NCBI GenBank assembly: GCA_026770025.1
Contig: JAMXDE010000007.1
Coordinates: 2,046,001 to 2,110,000 of the forward strand
Direction: 5' to 3'
DNA: 64,000 nucleotides
From: Craspedostauros australis
Taxonomy: Eukaryota; Bacillariophyta; Bacillariophyceae; Mastogloiales; Achnanthaceae
The notes below the pieces were generated by a model, which saw only the letters and a list, made by a program, of their open reading frames with translations, had not been told where the DNA came from and did no database searches. Made by a program: the position numbers and the translations under genes. Of the stretch, positions 56,032 through 64,000 are shown piece by piece (positions within the stretch are counted from its first letter, which is position 1; the number at the start of each line of letters is the position of its first letter).

Positions 56032-57807
56032 ATGGCGCAAGAAGCAACACAGGAACGAGGGCAGGCCAAGCGGCGTCTTGGCAGGTTCATCCGATCACGG
56101 AAGTCACTGCGAAAGGAATCCACATCCAATGGCACATTCAATAGCAAAAGCAATGGCAATAGCAAAAGCAAAAGCAACGGCAACTCTTCCACCCAAGATA
56201 GCCAGAGGAACCACCGCGGCAACGCGTCGTGCGGCTCTGGAAGTCCAACCACAGTCGCCATGCAGCTCAGCATGATCCCGGAGGAGCAGTCGCTGACAGC
56301 CCCATCCCAGCAGCCATCGCAATCCTCCGTGGCTTCGGTTGCCACGACGCAACTGCCGGCCCCAGCGGGCACCACCCCCACCAAGCCCAACCAACCCGCA
56401 CGCTGGGGCAGGAGGATCAAGTTCTCCGACGAGGGCGGCGGCTGCTGCAGCACCGGCAGAGGGCTGACCTTCCCCAAGCTCCACACCGTCGCTGACATCA
56501 TCCCGCATCATGAGGATCTGACAGCAGAGCAGCGGTCCCAGATGTGGTACTCGAAGAAGGAGCTGAGGCGCGTCCAAGCAGAGACGAAGGAGGCAGTGGA
56601 TTGGCTGCGGCGAAACGACGGATTCTCCACAGCTGCCGCTTCGGCTTCGACCTCTGCTGCTGCGAAAGCACCACAGGGCGGCCTCAGACATAGCAAGACC
56701 ATGGGATCCTTCACCCAGCAAAAGGCCAACCAGACTTTCGGCAGCCTTTCATTGTCCTCGCACGGCAACAGCAGGGTGGGACCCTCGCCGCTTCCACCGC
56801 CATCTCAAGACTCGCCCATGTCCACGAGAGGCCTCGAGCACAAGTCAAGGTCGGGTTCCCTGCGACAGAGCAGGCTGCGCCAGGCTGCTTCTCACGCCAT
56901 GCTGGCAGAGAGGAAGCGCCAGAAGGCGGCCAAGGTCTGGGGCACCGCGATCGGACAGACGCGGCTCGCCATCATCATGAAGCGAACCACCCAGCCAGCA
57001 GCCCAGCACGCCCACATGATGGGGCGTCTCGATGCGCAGGTGGTGCACGGAGAGATGGACCCAGCACTGCAGCCCGGTCACAGAGGCTACAGCACAACCT
57101 CTGCGACGCACAAGGGCATCCTCTCTTCCTGCCCCAAGATCGGGTCACTGACAGATGAAGATGACCTGGTGCCCATCCTTTCGTTGCCGGTCACCACCAG
57201 TACCGGAAACCAGAACACCACCAAATCCAGCAAGAACATGCGACTCAACATGAAGAAGCTTGTCATGGGCTCCTCATCGACATCCTCTTCCTCGTTGATG
57301 TCCTCCAAATCTTCTCCCTCCGCCTCGTCGTCGTGGTTCCGACCAATCCCGAAGGCATCGTACAGGCACCAGAAACAGCAAGGCCTGTGGAAGATGGCCG
57401 GTTCCAGACCATCCACGCCAGCGCTTGGCGTGCAGCGCGAAAACGACACGGCCTCGACCTCGTTCTTGACGGACATCGCCTCCACCATCGATGGCGGTGG
57501 TTCCATGCACGTGAGGCCAGAGGCCAAGGACGCCCCTCCGCGTGCGCCCGTTTCCTACACGGCCCACAAGGCGCAGCGCAAGTCCACTGGACGTGCTGTC
57601 TGGACGCGCATCCGCAACAACCTGAGGCTGGACAGCCTCAGCATCGGCAGCAGCAAGAGCAGCAGCGCCAGCTCCTCCATGAGCGGTGGCGACGTCTCGA
57701 TCTCCACCAACAGCAGCGGCAACAGGCACTATCCCATCTCCAGAGAGGAGGATTGCCGAACGATGCGATTCTGCGCAACGCGCGTGCCATCGACCCTGAC
57801 GTGCTAA
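56032..57807 (+). CDS. Disordered protein with diatom-type 'WYSKKEL' block
   Basis: A 591-residue single exon. The N-terminus is basic ('RGQAKRRLGRFIRSRKSLRK'), followed by Asn/Ser/Lys repeats. The only ordered block, about residues 124-190, reads 'RRIKFSDEGGG', 'HTVADIIPHHEDLTAEQRSQ' and 'MWYSKKELRRVQAETKEAVD'. That arrangement (basic + V/I-x-F, 'H...DIIP', E-rich turn, 'WYS-x-x-EL', helix) is familiar from many diatom proteins of unknown function. The rest is Ser/Thr-rich with short helical pieces ('HAMLAERKRQKAAKVWG'), a likely phosphorylation target. In the next frame the DNA stays open past the stop to 57866 and reads 'DPDVLNVKHYSALTG', so a small missed intron or a sequence error near 57750 could give a different C-terminus. 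Confidence 0.78.
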   Translation: MAQEATQERGQAKRRLGRFIRSRKSLRKESTSNGTFNSKSNGNSKSKSNGNSSTQDSQRNHRGNASCGSGSPTTVAMQLSMIPEEQSLTAPSQQPSQSSVASVATTQLPAPAGTTPTKPNQPARWGRRIKFSDEGGGCCSTGRGLTFPKLHTVADIIPHHEDLTAEQRSQMWYSKKELRRVQAETKEAVDWLRRNDGFSTAAASASTSAAAKAPQGGLRHSKTMGSFTQQKANQTFGSLSLSSHGNSRVGPSPLPPPSQDSPMSTRGLEHKSRSGSLRQSRLRQAASHAMLAERKRQKAAKVWGTAIGQTRLAIIMKRTTQPAAQHAHMMGRLDAQVVHGEMDPALQPGHRGYSTTSATHKGILSSCPKIGSLTDEDDLVPILSLPVTTSTGNQNTTKSSKNMRLNMKKLVMGSSSTSSSSLMSSKSSPSASSSWFRPIPKASYRHQKQQGLWKMAGSRPSTPALGVQRENDTASTSFLTDIASTIDGGGSMHVRPEAKDAPPRAPVSYTAHKAQRKSTGRAVWTRIRNNLRLDSLSIGSSKSSSASSSMSGGDVSISTNSSGNRHYPISREEDCRTMRFCATRVPSTLTC

Positions 57808-58463
57808 ACGTGAAGCACTATTCTGCCCTGACCGGAGCTCTGAATGGATCGGTGTGGTATCTGTGATGGTGATGGTAGAAGTAACAGCATGGCTAATTGT
57901 AGAGATAGACTTCTCATAGAATGCTACGCGATGCGGTAGACTCAGTGCAGTACTTGGAAGTGGGTGTCACGTTACGCGAAGCAAGGCAAAGACGAGAGCC
58001 AGCAAGCTGTCTGCCAATGTGTCTGTTTGTGTCCATTCCAACTCTGAAATCAACAAACAGCCAAGTCGAAGACGACAGTTAGCGTCTTGCAAAGCGTCGC
58101 AACAACGATTCTCACTAACAAGATACACCAATTATTTGTCCCAATCCGACAATTCATGACTTTGGGAGAAGTACGTGTGCAAACAACAAAGGACGAACAC
58201 CTCCGCGGCTCCCACAAACAAGACGCAAACACACGCGGCAAAAAGGGCGCCACGCCTCCTCCTTGGCGTGTCCCAGCAACACACGCGACAGCGCTGAAAG
58301 TACCCCAGTAGGCAACAGGCCGATCGCACAAAATGCATGATACGCACAACAGAATCACACACAACAGCAGTGCATTGCCAAACATCATCCAAGAAACGCT
58401 TTCTTGGGATACCACACATACATATAATACTTATAATACTTACATACTCATCGAACGAACAGG
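57808..58463. other. Intergenic region, 656 bp
   Basis: It holds the promoter of CRAL-TRIO paralogue 2. AT-rich TATAATACTTATAATACTTACA words lie 15-45 bp before its ATG. No gene. Confidence 0.45.
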
Positions 58464-59357
58464 ATGTCTTCATGGCCATGGATGCAAGGCGTCGACGAAG
58501 CCATCACGTCGCAACCCATCGATCCTGTGACTGCGCAGGATGTGCGACCGTTGGTGACCGATCTGATCCAGAAACACCGGCAGAAGATCGACAAGGTCAA
58601 GGCCGAGCTGCAGAACGACCCGCTCTACGACGCCACGAAGCACGATGATCTGTGGATCCTTCGATTCCTCATGACGCACAAGAAGAGCAAACCGGCCATC
58701 CAGGCCGCCAAGACCACCCTCCTGCTGCGCAAGAAGTACAACCTCGATGACACCGACATCCGCAGCACGCCGCCGCACAAGAACACGCAACCGCCGTTGG
58801 ACAACTACGCCAAGCACTTCAACGTCGACTGCGCGCGCTTCACCGTGCCGGACCGACGGCGCGGCGTCGTCGGATTCGTCAACCTCACGGCCATGGACTA
58901 CAAGCCGATGCTGAAGAATATCACCGTCGAGGAATGGAACCTCGCCTACATGTACGTGGCGGAATGGACGCACCAATGGCTGGATTACATCACGCGCACG
59001 ACGGGCCGCATGACCAAGTCCGTGCGGTTGGTCAGCATCGAGGGGTTGGGCATCACGTCGTTGCCGCGCGAAGGAATGAGGCGCGACGGCGACGCCATGG
59101 CGCTGACGGAAGATGCCTACCCGCAGATGTTGGAAACGATCTACATTTGCTTTCCGCCGCTCATCTTTCATCTCATCTGGAAGATGGCGCGGCCCTTCTT
59201 GCCCAAGCGCGTTTGCGACAAGATGGACATCATCAATCCGTTGAAGAATGAGAATGAACGCTGTCGACTCTATCAGCACATCTCTCAGGAGAATCTACCA
59301 GAGGCCTTTGGTGGCAGCAGGGCGCACTATCTGGATTGGGATGAATCGGACGAGTGA
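58464..59357 (+). CDS. CRAL-TRIO (Sec14-like) lipid-binding protein, paralogue 2
   Basis: A 297-residue single exon starting 'MSSWPWMQGVDEAI'. It is collinear with the 51025 gene without large gaps: 'KHDDLWILRFLMTHKKSKPA', 'RRGVVGFVNLTAMD', 'EWTHQWLDYITRTTGRMTKS', 'YPQMLETIYICFPPLIFHLI', 'PFLPKRVCDKMDIINP' and 'ISQENLPEAFGGSRAHY'. Most changes from paralogue 1 are conservative and lie at surface-like positions; in this copy the canonical NAP triad of the 'ICNAP' strand reads 'ICFPP'. The ligand pocket may therefore differ. It is a cytosolic lipid-transfer or sensor protein by family. The conserved 'SWPWM' opening is not part of the general Sec14 family and marks this subgroup. Confidence 0.9.
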   Translation: MSSWPWMQGVDEAITSQPIDPVTAQDVRPLVTDLIQKHRQKIDKVKAELQNDPLYDATKHDDLWILRFLMTHKKSKPAIQAAKTTLLLRKKYNLDDTDIRSTPPHKNTQPPLDNYAKHFNVDCARFTVPDRRRGVVGFVNLTAMDYKPMLKNITVEEWNLAYMYVAEWTHQWLDYITRTTGRMTKSVRLVSIEGLGITSLPREGMRRDGDAMALTEDAYPQMLETIYICFPPLIFHLIWKMARPFLPKRVCDKMDIINPLKNENERCRLYQHISQENLPEAFGGSRAHYLDWDESDE

Positions 59358-59922
59358 AACCACGACGAATGAAACGGCCGTATCTGATGGCGTCGTACGT
59401 AAGAGCAGGATGGTACCTTCCATGTCCACACCATGCTTGCGCATGAGATGATGTCTCGATCAAGGGGCGGAAAGGAGTGCAACAATAACAAGCGGGCATG
59501 CCACATGATGTTGTGCAGCGTAGTGTAGTGAACTGGAGTGGCGAGCCTAATTCACATGGATCCATCTGCGAATGATCAATCGACGTTGCCCCCCTAGAAA
59601 ACGGGGCTGGCAAAGGAAAAGATTGCCGATGGATCAACAGTCCTTCGGTCTACAGCACACAAAGGAGAGTGTCCTCTAGTCTGACGTGGTACCACCCAAC
59701 CTGGATCAACACTGCTTGGGCTTCATTTTTCGTTTAGCGAACATGACGCGACACATCGGTTGAGATTCGATCCGTTACAGGCGGGGACATACTTTCTGCC
59801 TGGTCTTTGTTCAAATTGTGATCGTGGAGATGGTCGATTTGCCGCATTTTGCAGACAGTCGTGGAACATGCCGCTCGTCAATAAACGAACATCCTCATTT
59901 GGTTGTCGAACATCGTTGCTCG
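59358..59922. other. Intergenic region, 565 bp
   Basis: No gene seen between paralogue 2 and the broken monooxygenase gene. Confidence 0.4.
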
Positions 59923-60657
59923 ATGTACAACTATGATGTGAACCAAGAGAGAGACGCAGTCATCGGTGGTGGCATCGCCGGTCTCTTCTTGGCGCATGCT
60001 TTCAAGAACATCAGCAATACCGACACCAACGACAACAACGTCGCTTGCAAGGCATCATCCGAGGCCAAACGCATCCAGCAGCAGATGCGACAGCAGATCG
60101 ATGATGCCAAGATCCCCACACACCACAAGGTTCATCATCGATCGACTCATCGACAATGCCGATCATTTCTTCGAGTTGGGGATCTACCTCCACAATCCCT
60201 TTGCGCGATGGACCAAGGCGATGGTGGCCACCAACGGCAACCACAACCGCAACCGCAATGGAAGCACCAGCGCAGGCAAGGCCGCCGTCCTGACTGTCTG
60301 TGGTGATGCGGCGCACACCATTCCACCATTCCTGGAACAGAGCGCCAATCAGGCCATCCAAGACGCCTACTGTCTGGTCAACGCCATTCGGCAATACAAT
60401 GCAGTATGATGAACAAGCCAATGGTGGGAACAGCCTCGAAGACATCCCGCAAACAGAATACAAGGCCAAGCTATGGTTCACCACCACGACCATCATGGAC
60501 ATCACAACCACCACAGCCAAGGCTGATTGGTCTGCTGGGATACCTGAAGGCCTCGTCAGGACCGTTGACCAAGTTACGGGATGTTTTCTTCTTCAACATG
60601 GACAAGATGGGCGTTGTGAAGAAGATCTTGTTGGATGCTGCTGTTCTGAGGACATGA
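59923..60657 (+). pseudogene. Broken FAD-dependent monooxygenase gene (UbiH/PHBH type)
   Basis: Pieces of one FAD-binding monooxygenase lie in order but in different frames. The dinucleotide-binding motif 'DAVIGGGIAGLFLAHAF' (G-x-G-x2-G) opens in one frame. The 'FIIDRLIDNADHFFELGIY' and 'VCGDAAHTIPPFLEQSANQA' blocks (the GD motif) are in the next frame. The C-terminal 'PRLIGLLGYLKASSG' ... 'MDKMGVVKKILLDAAVLRT' is back in the first. Breaks lie near 60126 and 60400. Intact relatives have about 270 residues between the two FAD motifs; here only about 110 fit, so a large internal part is gone. No GT-AG introns explain the shifts. It was probably a host hydroxylase gene, now dead. A mis-assembled or error-rich stretch is the alternative. 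Confidence 0.65.
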
Positions 60658-60825
60658 GAATGTGTGGAGCGGTGTGAAGTCGCGCTGTGGTGCAGATAGG
60701 TTCTGTGGACGGCTTTCGCTTGCTGTTGATGGACCAGCCATACTTGTACGATCCAGACATTCCATGCTTCTCACCGACCACAACACGCAATCACAATCAC
60801 ATTCGCAATCACAAACGAATTCCCC

Positions 60826-60869
<44 letters not shown>

Positions 60870-61220
60870 CCAACCATCTCCCTTTTTCTGTGCCACGGCC
60901 ACGAGTACAAATGCATCGAGTACGTTCATGCTCAACCAACGCATTATAATTATTCGGAGTAAGACTGCACAGTATCCTATTGTATGCGTGACATGGAACG
61001 TGCTCGTACTATCTCAGTCATCGGTGCACTCCGCCTTGCTTTGCAAACTGTCGAGTGGAAGCTTCGTCGCTTTCACGAGTGTGGCCAGTCCGCTATTACC
61101 CCCGATGCTCTGGCAGAAGCGCTTTGATCTATTCGAGGCGACATCTTGTCTTTGCTAGTTCTTCTCGTGGGCAGTGGGATCCTTCTCAACTTGGACGAGC
61201 TGACCCGCTCTCTTGTCATT
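60658..61220. other. Intergenic region, 563 bp
   Basis: It contains a CAAT microsatellite (60827-60869) and no supportable gene. Confidence 0.45.
60827..60869. repeat. (CAAT)n microsatellite
   Basis: About ten perfect CAAT units. Some frames read it as Asn-Gln-Ser-Ile strings. Confidence 0.95.
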
Positions 61221-62504
61221 TCATGCCTGCTTCAACATCTCACTGCACTGCAACAGAAGATGGAAAGTCTCATTCGTGAGATCCATTGTACCCCAACGTC
61301 GGCTTCTTGTCGTCAGCATCTTCCCAAACAGAGCCAGTGGCCGCGACCATGTCGGAAGGGAACGCAGCACTGCTCTCACGTTGTTGCGATGATTTCGCCA
61401 CAAGATACGTTCAACAAGTGCCTTGTACACACGGGCATGCTCGTCGGGCGGGCATGGATAAATGTCGAGATAGGTGAGTTGGGTAGTCTCCTCCAAGGCT
61501 TGCTGAAGTGCTTCCATTTGTGCCAAGAGGGTCTCAGGCGGAACCTCAAATATGCCAGGATTCAAGAAGTCGTAGCATGCGAGAGATGACAAGCTCTTGT
61601 TTCCCAGGAGCGATATCAATGCGTCGAACCCCGTCATCTGCCCTTGTCGCGATGACCTATTCCAAATACCAGAAACACTGAGCTTCTTCAGGTGTGATGC
61701 ACCTGAAAGGAGTTTGATCATCTGGCCGATGTGTTGTCCGTTGTAGACCTGACATGACGAGATTTCCAGCTTGTTGATGCGCTTGTTTGACTGGAATAGC
61801 TTTGCCAAGCTATCACAAGTGATACGGGTGCCTAAAAAGGATACTTCGGTGAGGCTGCAATTGTCTGGAGACAGCCATCTGCACAAATCAGCGCCCCCAT
61901 TGACGAGCTTGCAGCAATTGAACACAACCAATTTCGAGTTTTGTGAGATGTTGAACATGAACGTGTCGCACCCAACAAGATTACACAACCGCAAATCCGC
62001 ACAATGTGCCACAAGAGGGATATCGTGGAGCTGCTTCATCTTCACGAAGCATGGAGTCCAGCAGATGCGTTTCTCGAACGAAGATGTGCGTGGGTGTTCG
62101 ACAGCCAATCGAAGTACGAAGCGAATTGCTTGCTTATCTTCTTCTCCAAATTGGCCAAGGTTGCCAAATTCCAGATTCAGGGATCGAATGCGCATCTGCC
62201 CGCATCCATAGCGAAACCGATCACTCAGTAGAACATGAGGTGATAAAGCAAAGTACTTGTGCGACCGCTTCATCGATTCCAAGTCATCAAAGGTGAATCC
62301 CGCTTCGATGGCCATGTCCCAGTATTCCATCCGCTTGGGTGTGACACTGTAACAGTCAATCCGCTTCGCTAGTAGGCGCTGCACATTGAACACGATCTTC
62401 GGCGACAGCTCTTTTCCATGGAGCTGTTTCCAGAAAGTCTTGAAGTCTGAACCATGATCGCTGTTGGTATTGGTGTTCGCGACATCATCCATGTTGCGGT
62501 TCAT
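61221..62504 (-). CDS. Leucine-rich-repeat-like protein
   Basis: A 427-residue single exon. The first 100 residues are helical and polar ('SDFKTFWKQLHGKEL'). The middle shows irregular LRR-like strands with Leu and Cys/Asn turns: 'MRIRSLNLEFGNLGQFG', 'LVAHCADLRLCNLVGCDTF', 'NSKLVVFNCCKLVNGG', 'NCSLTEVSFLGTRITCDSL', 'NKRINKLEISSCQVYNGQ', 'ASHLKKLSVSGIWN' and 'LTYLDIYPCPPDEHAR'. Spacing of 24-30 residues fits the ribonuclease-inhibitor-like or cysteine-containing LRR class, which mediates protein binding. The C-terminal 50 residues are basic ('WRNHRNNVRAVLRSLP'). No F-box, signal peptide or transmembrane helix is evident. Proteins of this style are numerous in diatoms. Specific role unknown. 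Confidence 0.75.
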   Translation of the reverse strand: MNRNMDDVANTNTNSDHGSDFKTFWKQLHGKELSPKIVFNVQRLLAKRIDCYSVTPKRMEYWDMAIEAGFTFDDLESMKRSHKYFALSPHVLLSDRFRYGCGQMRIRSLNLEFGNLGQFGEEDKQAIRFVLRLAVEHPRTSSFEKRICWTPCFVKMKQLHDIPLVAHCADLRLCNLVGCDTFMFNISQNSKLVVFNCCKLVNGGADLCRWLSPDNCSLTEVSFLGTRITCDSLAKLFQSNKRINKLEISSCQVYNGQHIGQMIKLLSGASHLKKLSVSGIWNRSSRQGQMTGFDALISLLGNKSLSSLACYDFLNPGIFEVPPETLLAQMEALQQALEETTQLTYLDIYPCPPDEHARVYKALVERILWRNHRNNVRAVLRSLPTWSRPLALFGKMLTTRSRRWGTMDLTNETFHLLLQCSEMLKQA

Positions 62505-63576
62505 CCTTTTCTTGTTGTCGCTGTTGTTGCTGTTGGTGGTCGTCCCTGTTGGTGGTGCACTTTATGAGTAGAGTAGGTAGAGCAGGCAGAGTATGTTGTC
62601 CCAAATCAGTTGCGCTTGGATGGCGATTATGAGCTCATCTGCTCAAGGTTGCTGTCCTCCATTTCATGATCCTGTGCATTGATCACGAAGCAACATGTCG
62701 TCAACCAACACGCCTACATGGACTTGCGTAGTTCCACCACGGTGTATCATATGGTATGGTATGGTATGGTATGGTATGGCTGGTGTGGTGCGACCGTGGA
62801 CAGCCACATCACGATCCGAGGCTGGCTAGCTCGCTCGCTCACACGATACGACCTTCGATCGTGCCCAACTTGGCCACACTGTGCAGTTGTGCTTCTTCAT
62901 GTGACACCATTGATCGTGTAATATGAGTATAGTACATCCCTCTGTGATGGTCTTGGGGGAGTCAAACACGATACTATTCTATTATTATACTCCGATCGAT
63001 ACAGTTCTTCGGCAGTTGGATGTCATCGAACGACTCCAATGGGCGGATCTACGATGTGACGAATCCTCTGCGGCGCGAGGAGCCCACCCACGACGACTTC
63101 TTCGGTGGACATCAGAGGCGTTTCTCGTGTTTTGTCGAGAGGATGATGGTGACGATGACGACGATGATGACACCACTCGTGTTTCAATCGACAACAAACG
63201 TATCCAGGACTCATCTCGCTCCACCCAATCATTGCGAATTCTGTGGCGAATGAATCAACCATCAGTCTTTTGATCAACACGGAGCATGTGTGAGAGGATT
63301 CGTTCTGTGGCGATGACGATGGCCATGGTGACGGTGGTGGCGTTGCAGACATCGCTGCAGAATACTGATACGGGTCGTCACAACCGCAACGCTCACATGA
63401 TGATCACTGTCACCATCAAGTGTCTATCCACAGAGTACGTATGCCAACACTCTCTCTCTCTCGTTGCTCTCTCTGCTTCGAGAGAGAGACTTCGAACACT
63501 TTCGGCTGGTTGATTTGGTTCCTCACTCATTGATCGCCCAACCACAGAGACAGCCGCAACCAGAAGAATCACAGCA
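62505..63576. other. 1.1-kb intergenic region
   Basis: It holds the promoter of the LRR gene (minus) and a (ATGGT)n microsatellite. A CT-rich/GA-rich hairpin-like stretch lies at 63446-63491 (CTCTCTCTCT ... GAGAGAGAG). No gene is supported. Confidence 0.45.
62751..62779. repeat. (ATGGT)n microsatellite
   Basis: Almost six perfect 5-bp units. Confidence 0.95.
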
Positions 63577-63702
63577 ATGGCAGCAATGGCATCATTGATG
63601 CATCAAAAGAGGATGATTGGTGCCATCTGCATCGCGTGCATGGTGGTGGCAACGAACTCACTGTCATCACCATCCCCGGCACTTTTTTCCGTCGTGGATT
63701 GA
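63577..63702 (+). CDS. Possible 5' exon or small ORF with signal-like start (41 aa)
   Basis: The ATG at 63577 (AGCAATGGC, preceded by an A/C-rich leader like those of other genes here) opens 41 codons: a short charged start, then 'MIGAICIACMVVATNS', a good signal-peptide-like core, and a Ser/Pro stretch. It stops at 63702. It could be the first exon of a secreted-protein gene running past the window, or a chance ORF. Confidence 0.25.
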   Translation: MAAMASLMHQKRMIGAICIACMVVATNSLSSPSPALFSVVD

Positions 63703-63948
63703 GAACCACCGACGGCCATTTCCTCTGGCAGGCGCAACAATCGCAACGGCAACACCATCATCAACATCAACCTCAGTGTTGTATCGCATTGCATCAGCCC
63801 GTTGCCTCAAGAATTGCTGGAGAGAGAGAGAGAGTAGATCCACCATTGGATATTGGACATTGGACATTGGATACTGTGCCATCGGCAATCACGTTCGTCG
63901 CAACAGGCCGTCCATTCAACATTCAACATTGAGCATCGATCATTGTGC

Positions 63949-63980
63949 GATTGAACGATTGAACGATTGAACGATTGAAC
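63949..63980. repeat. (GATTGAAC)4 tandem repeat
   Basis: Four perfect 8-bp units at the right edge, preceded by related ATTCAACATTCAAC and ATTGGACATTGG repeats (from 63844). Confidence 0.9.
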
Positions 63981-64000
63981 GAAGCAACAGAGCAGATCAT

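Noticed and set aside
1-64000. LTR retroelements, Polinton-like or other virus-derived sequences
   Set aside because: No reverse transcriptase, integrase, capsid, packaging ATPase or long terminal repeats were recognised on either strand.

Overview
The window is nuclear DNA of a stramenopile alga, most likely a diatom. The evidence is inference from gene content: a free-standing protein with two tandem helicase-associated (HA) domains, a protein with the diatom-type 'WYSKKEL' block, a TPR-like protein of a kind common in diatoms, compact intron-poor genes with GT-AG introns, and long Gln/His/Asn/Ser low-complexity tracts. The species cannot be named. No tRNA, rRNA, CRISPR array or LTR element was seen.

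Layout. 0.3-9.9 kb: a small perilipin-like protein, a 2,106-residue DENND4-type Rab exchange factor (minus), a two-exon gene of unknown function and a U-box ubiquitin ligase (minus). 9.9-14.0 kb holds no supportable gene. 14.0-14.8 kb: a TPR-like protein whose upstream DNA carries three overlapping ACGTCA boxes. 14.8-19.1 kb is again empty. 19.1-26.7 kb: a MATH/BTB-like protein, a coiled-coil protein, a secreted protein, a small unknown protein and eIF2B epsilon. 28.25-32.92 kb: a complete DNA transposon. 35.8-37.0 kb: the HA-domain protein. 39.8-50.4 kb: two large two-exon tandem paralogues sharing a C-X2-C-X6-H-X-C motif and a conserved C-terminal domain. 51.0-59.4 kb: two CRAL-TRIO (Sec14-like) paralogues in opposite orientation on either side of the 'WYSKKEL' protein. 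59.9-60.7 kb: a broken FAD monooxygenase gene. 61.2-62.5 kb: an LRR-like protein.

The main finding is the transposon. Perfect 16-bp terminal inverted repeats, extendable to an imperfect 31 bp, are bounded by a 5-bp direct repeat (TGTCT). Inside are a spliced IS5/PIF-Harbinger-type DDE transposase (minus) and a divergent spliced gene (plus) for a 523-residue protein of unknown function. Between them lie two oppositely oriented arrays of a G-rich motif (about CGTAGGGGAAATT) repeated every 20-22 bp, close to two helical turns. The same GAGGGAAAT core lies in both terminal repeats, so the arrays look like internal binding sites for an element-encoded protein.
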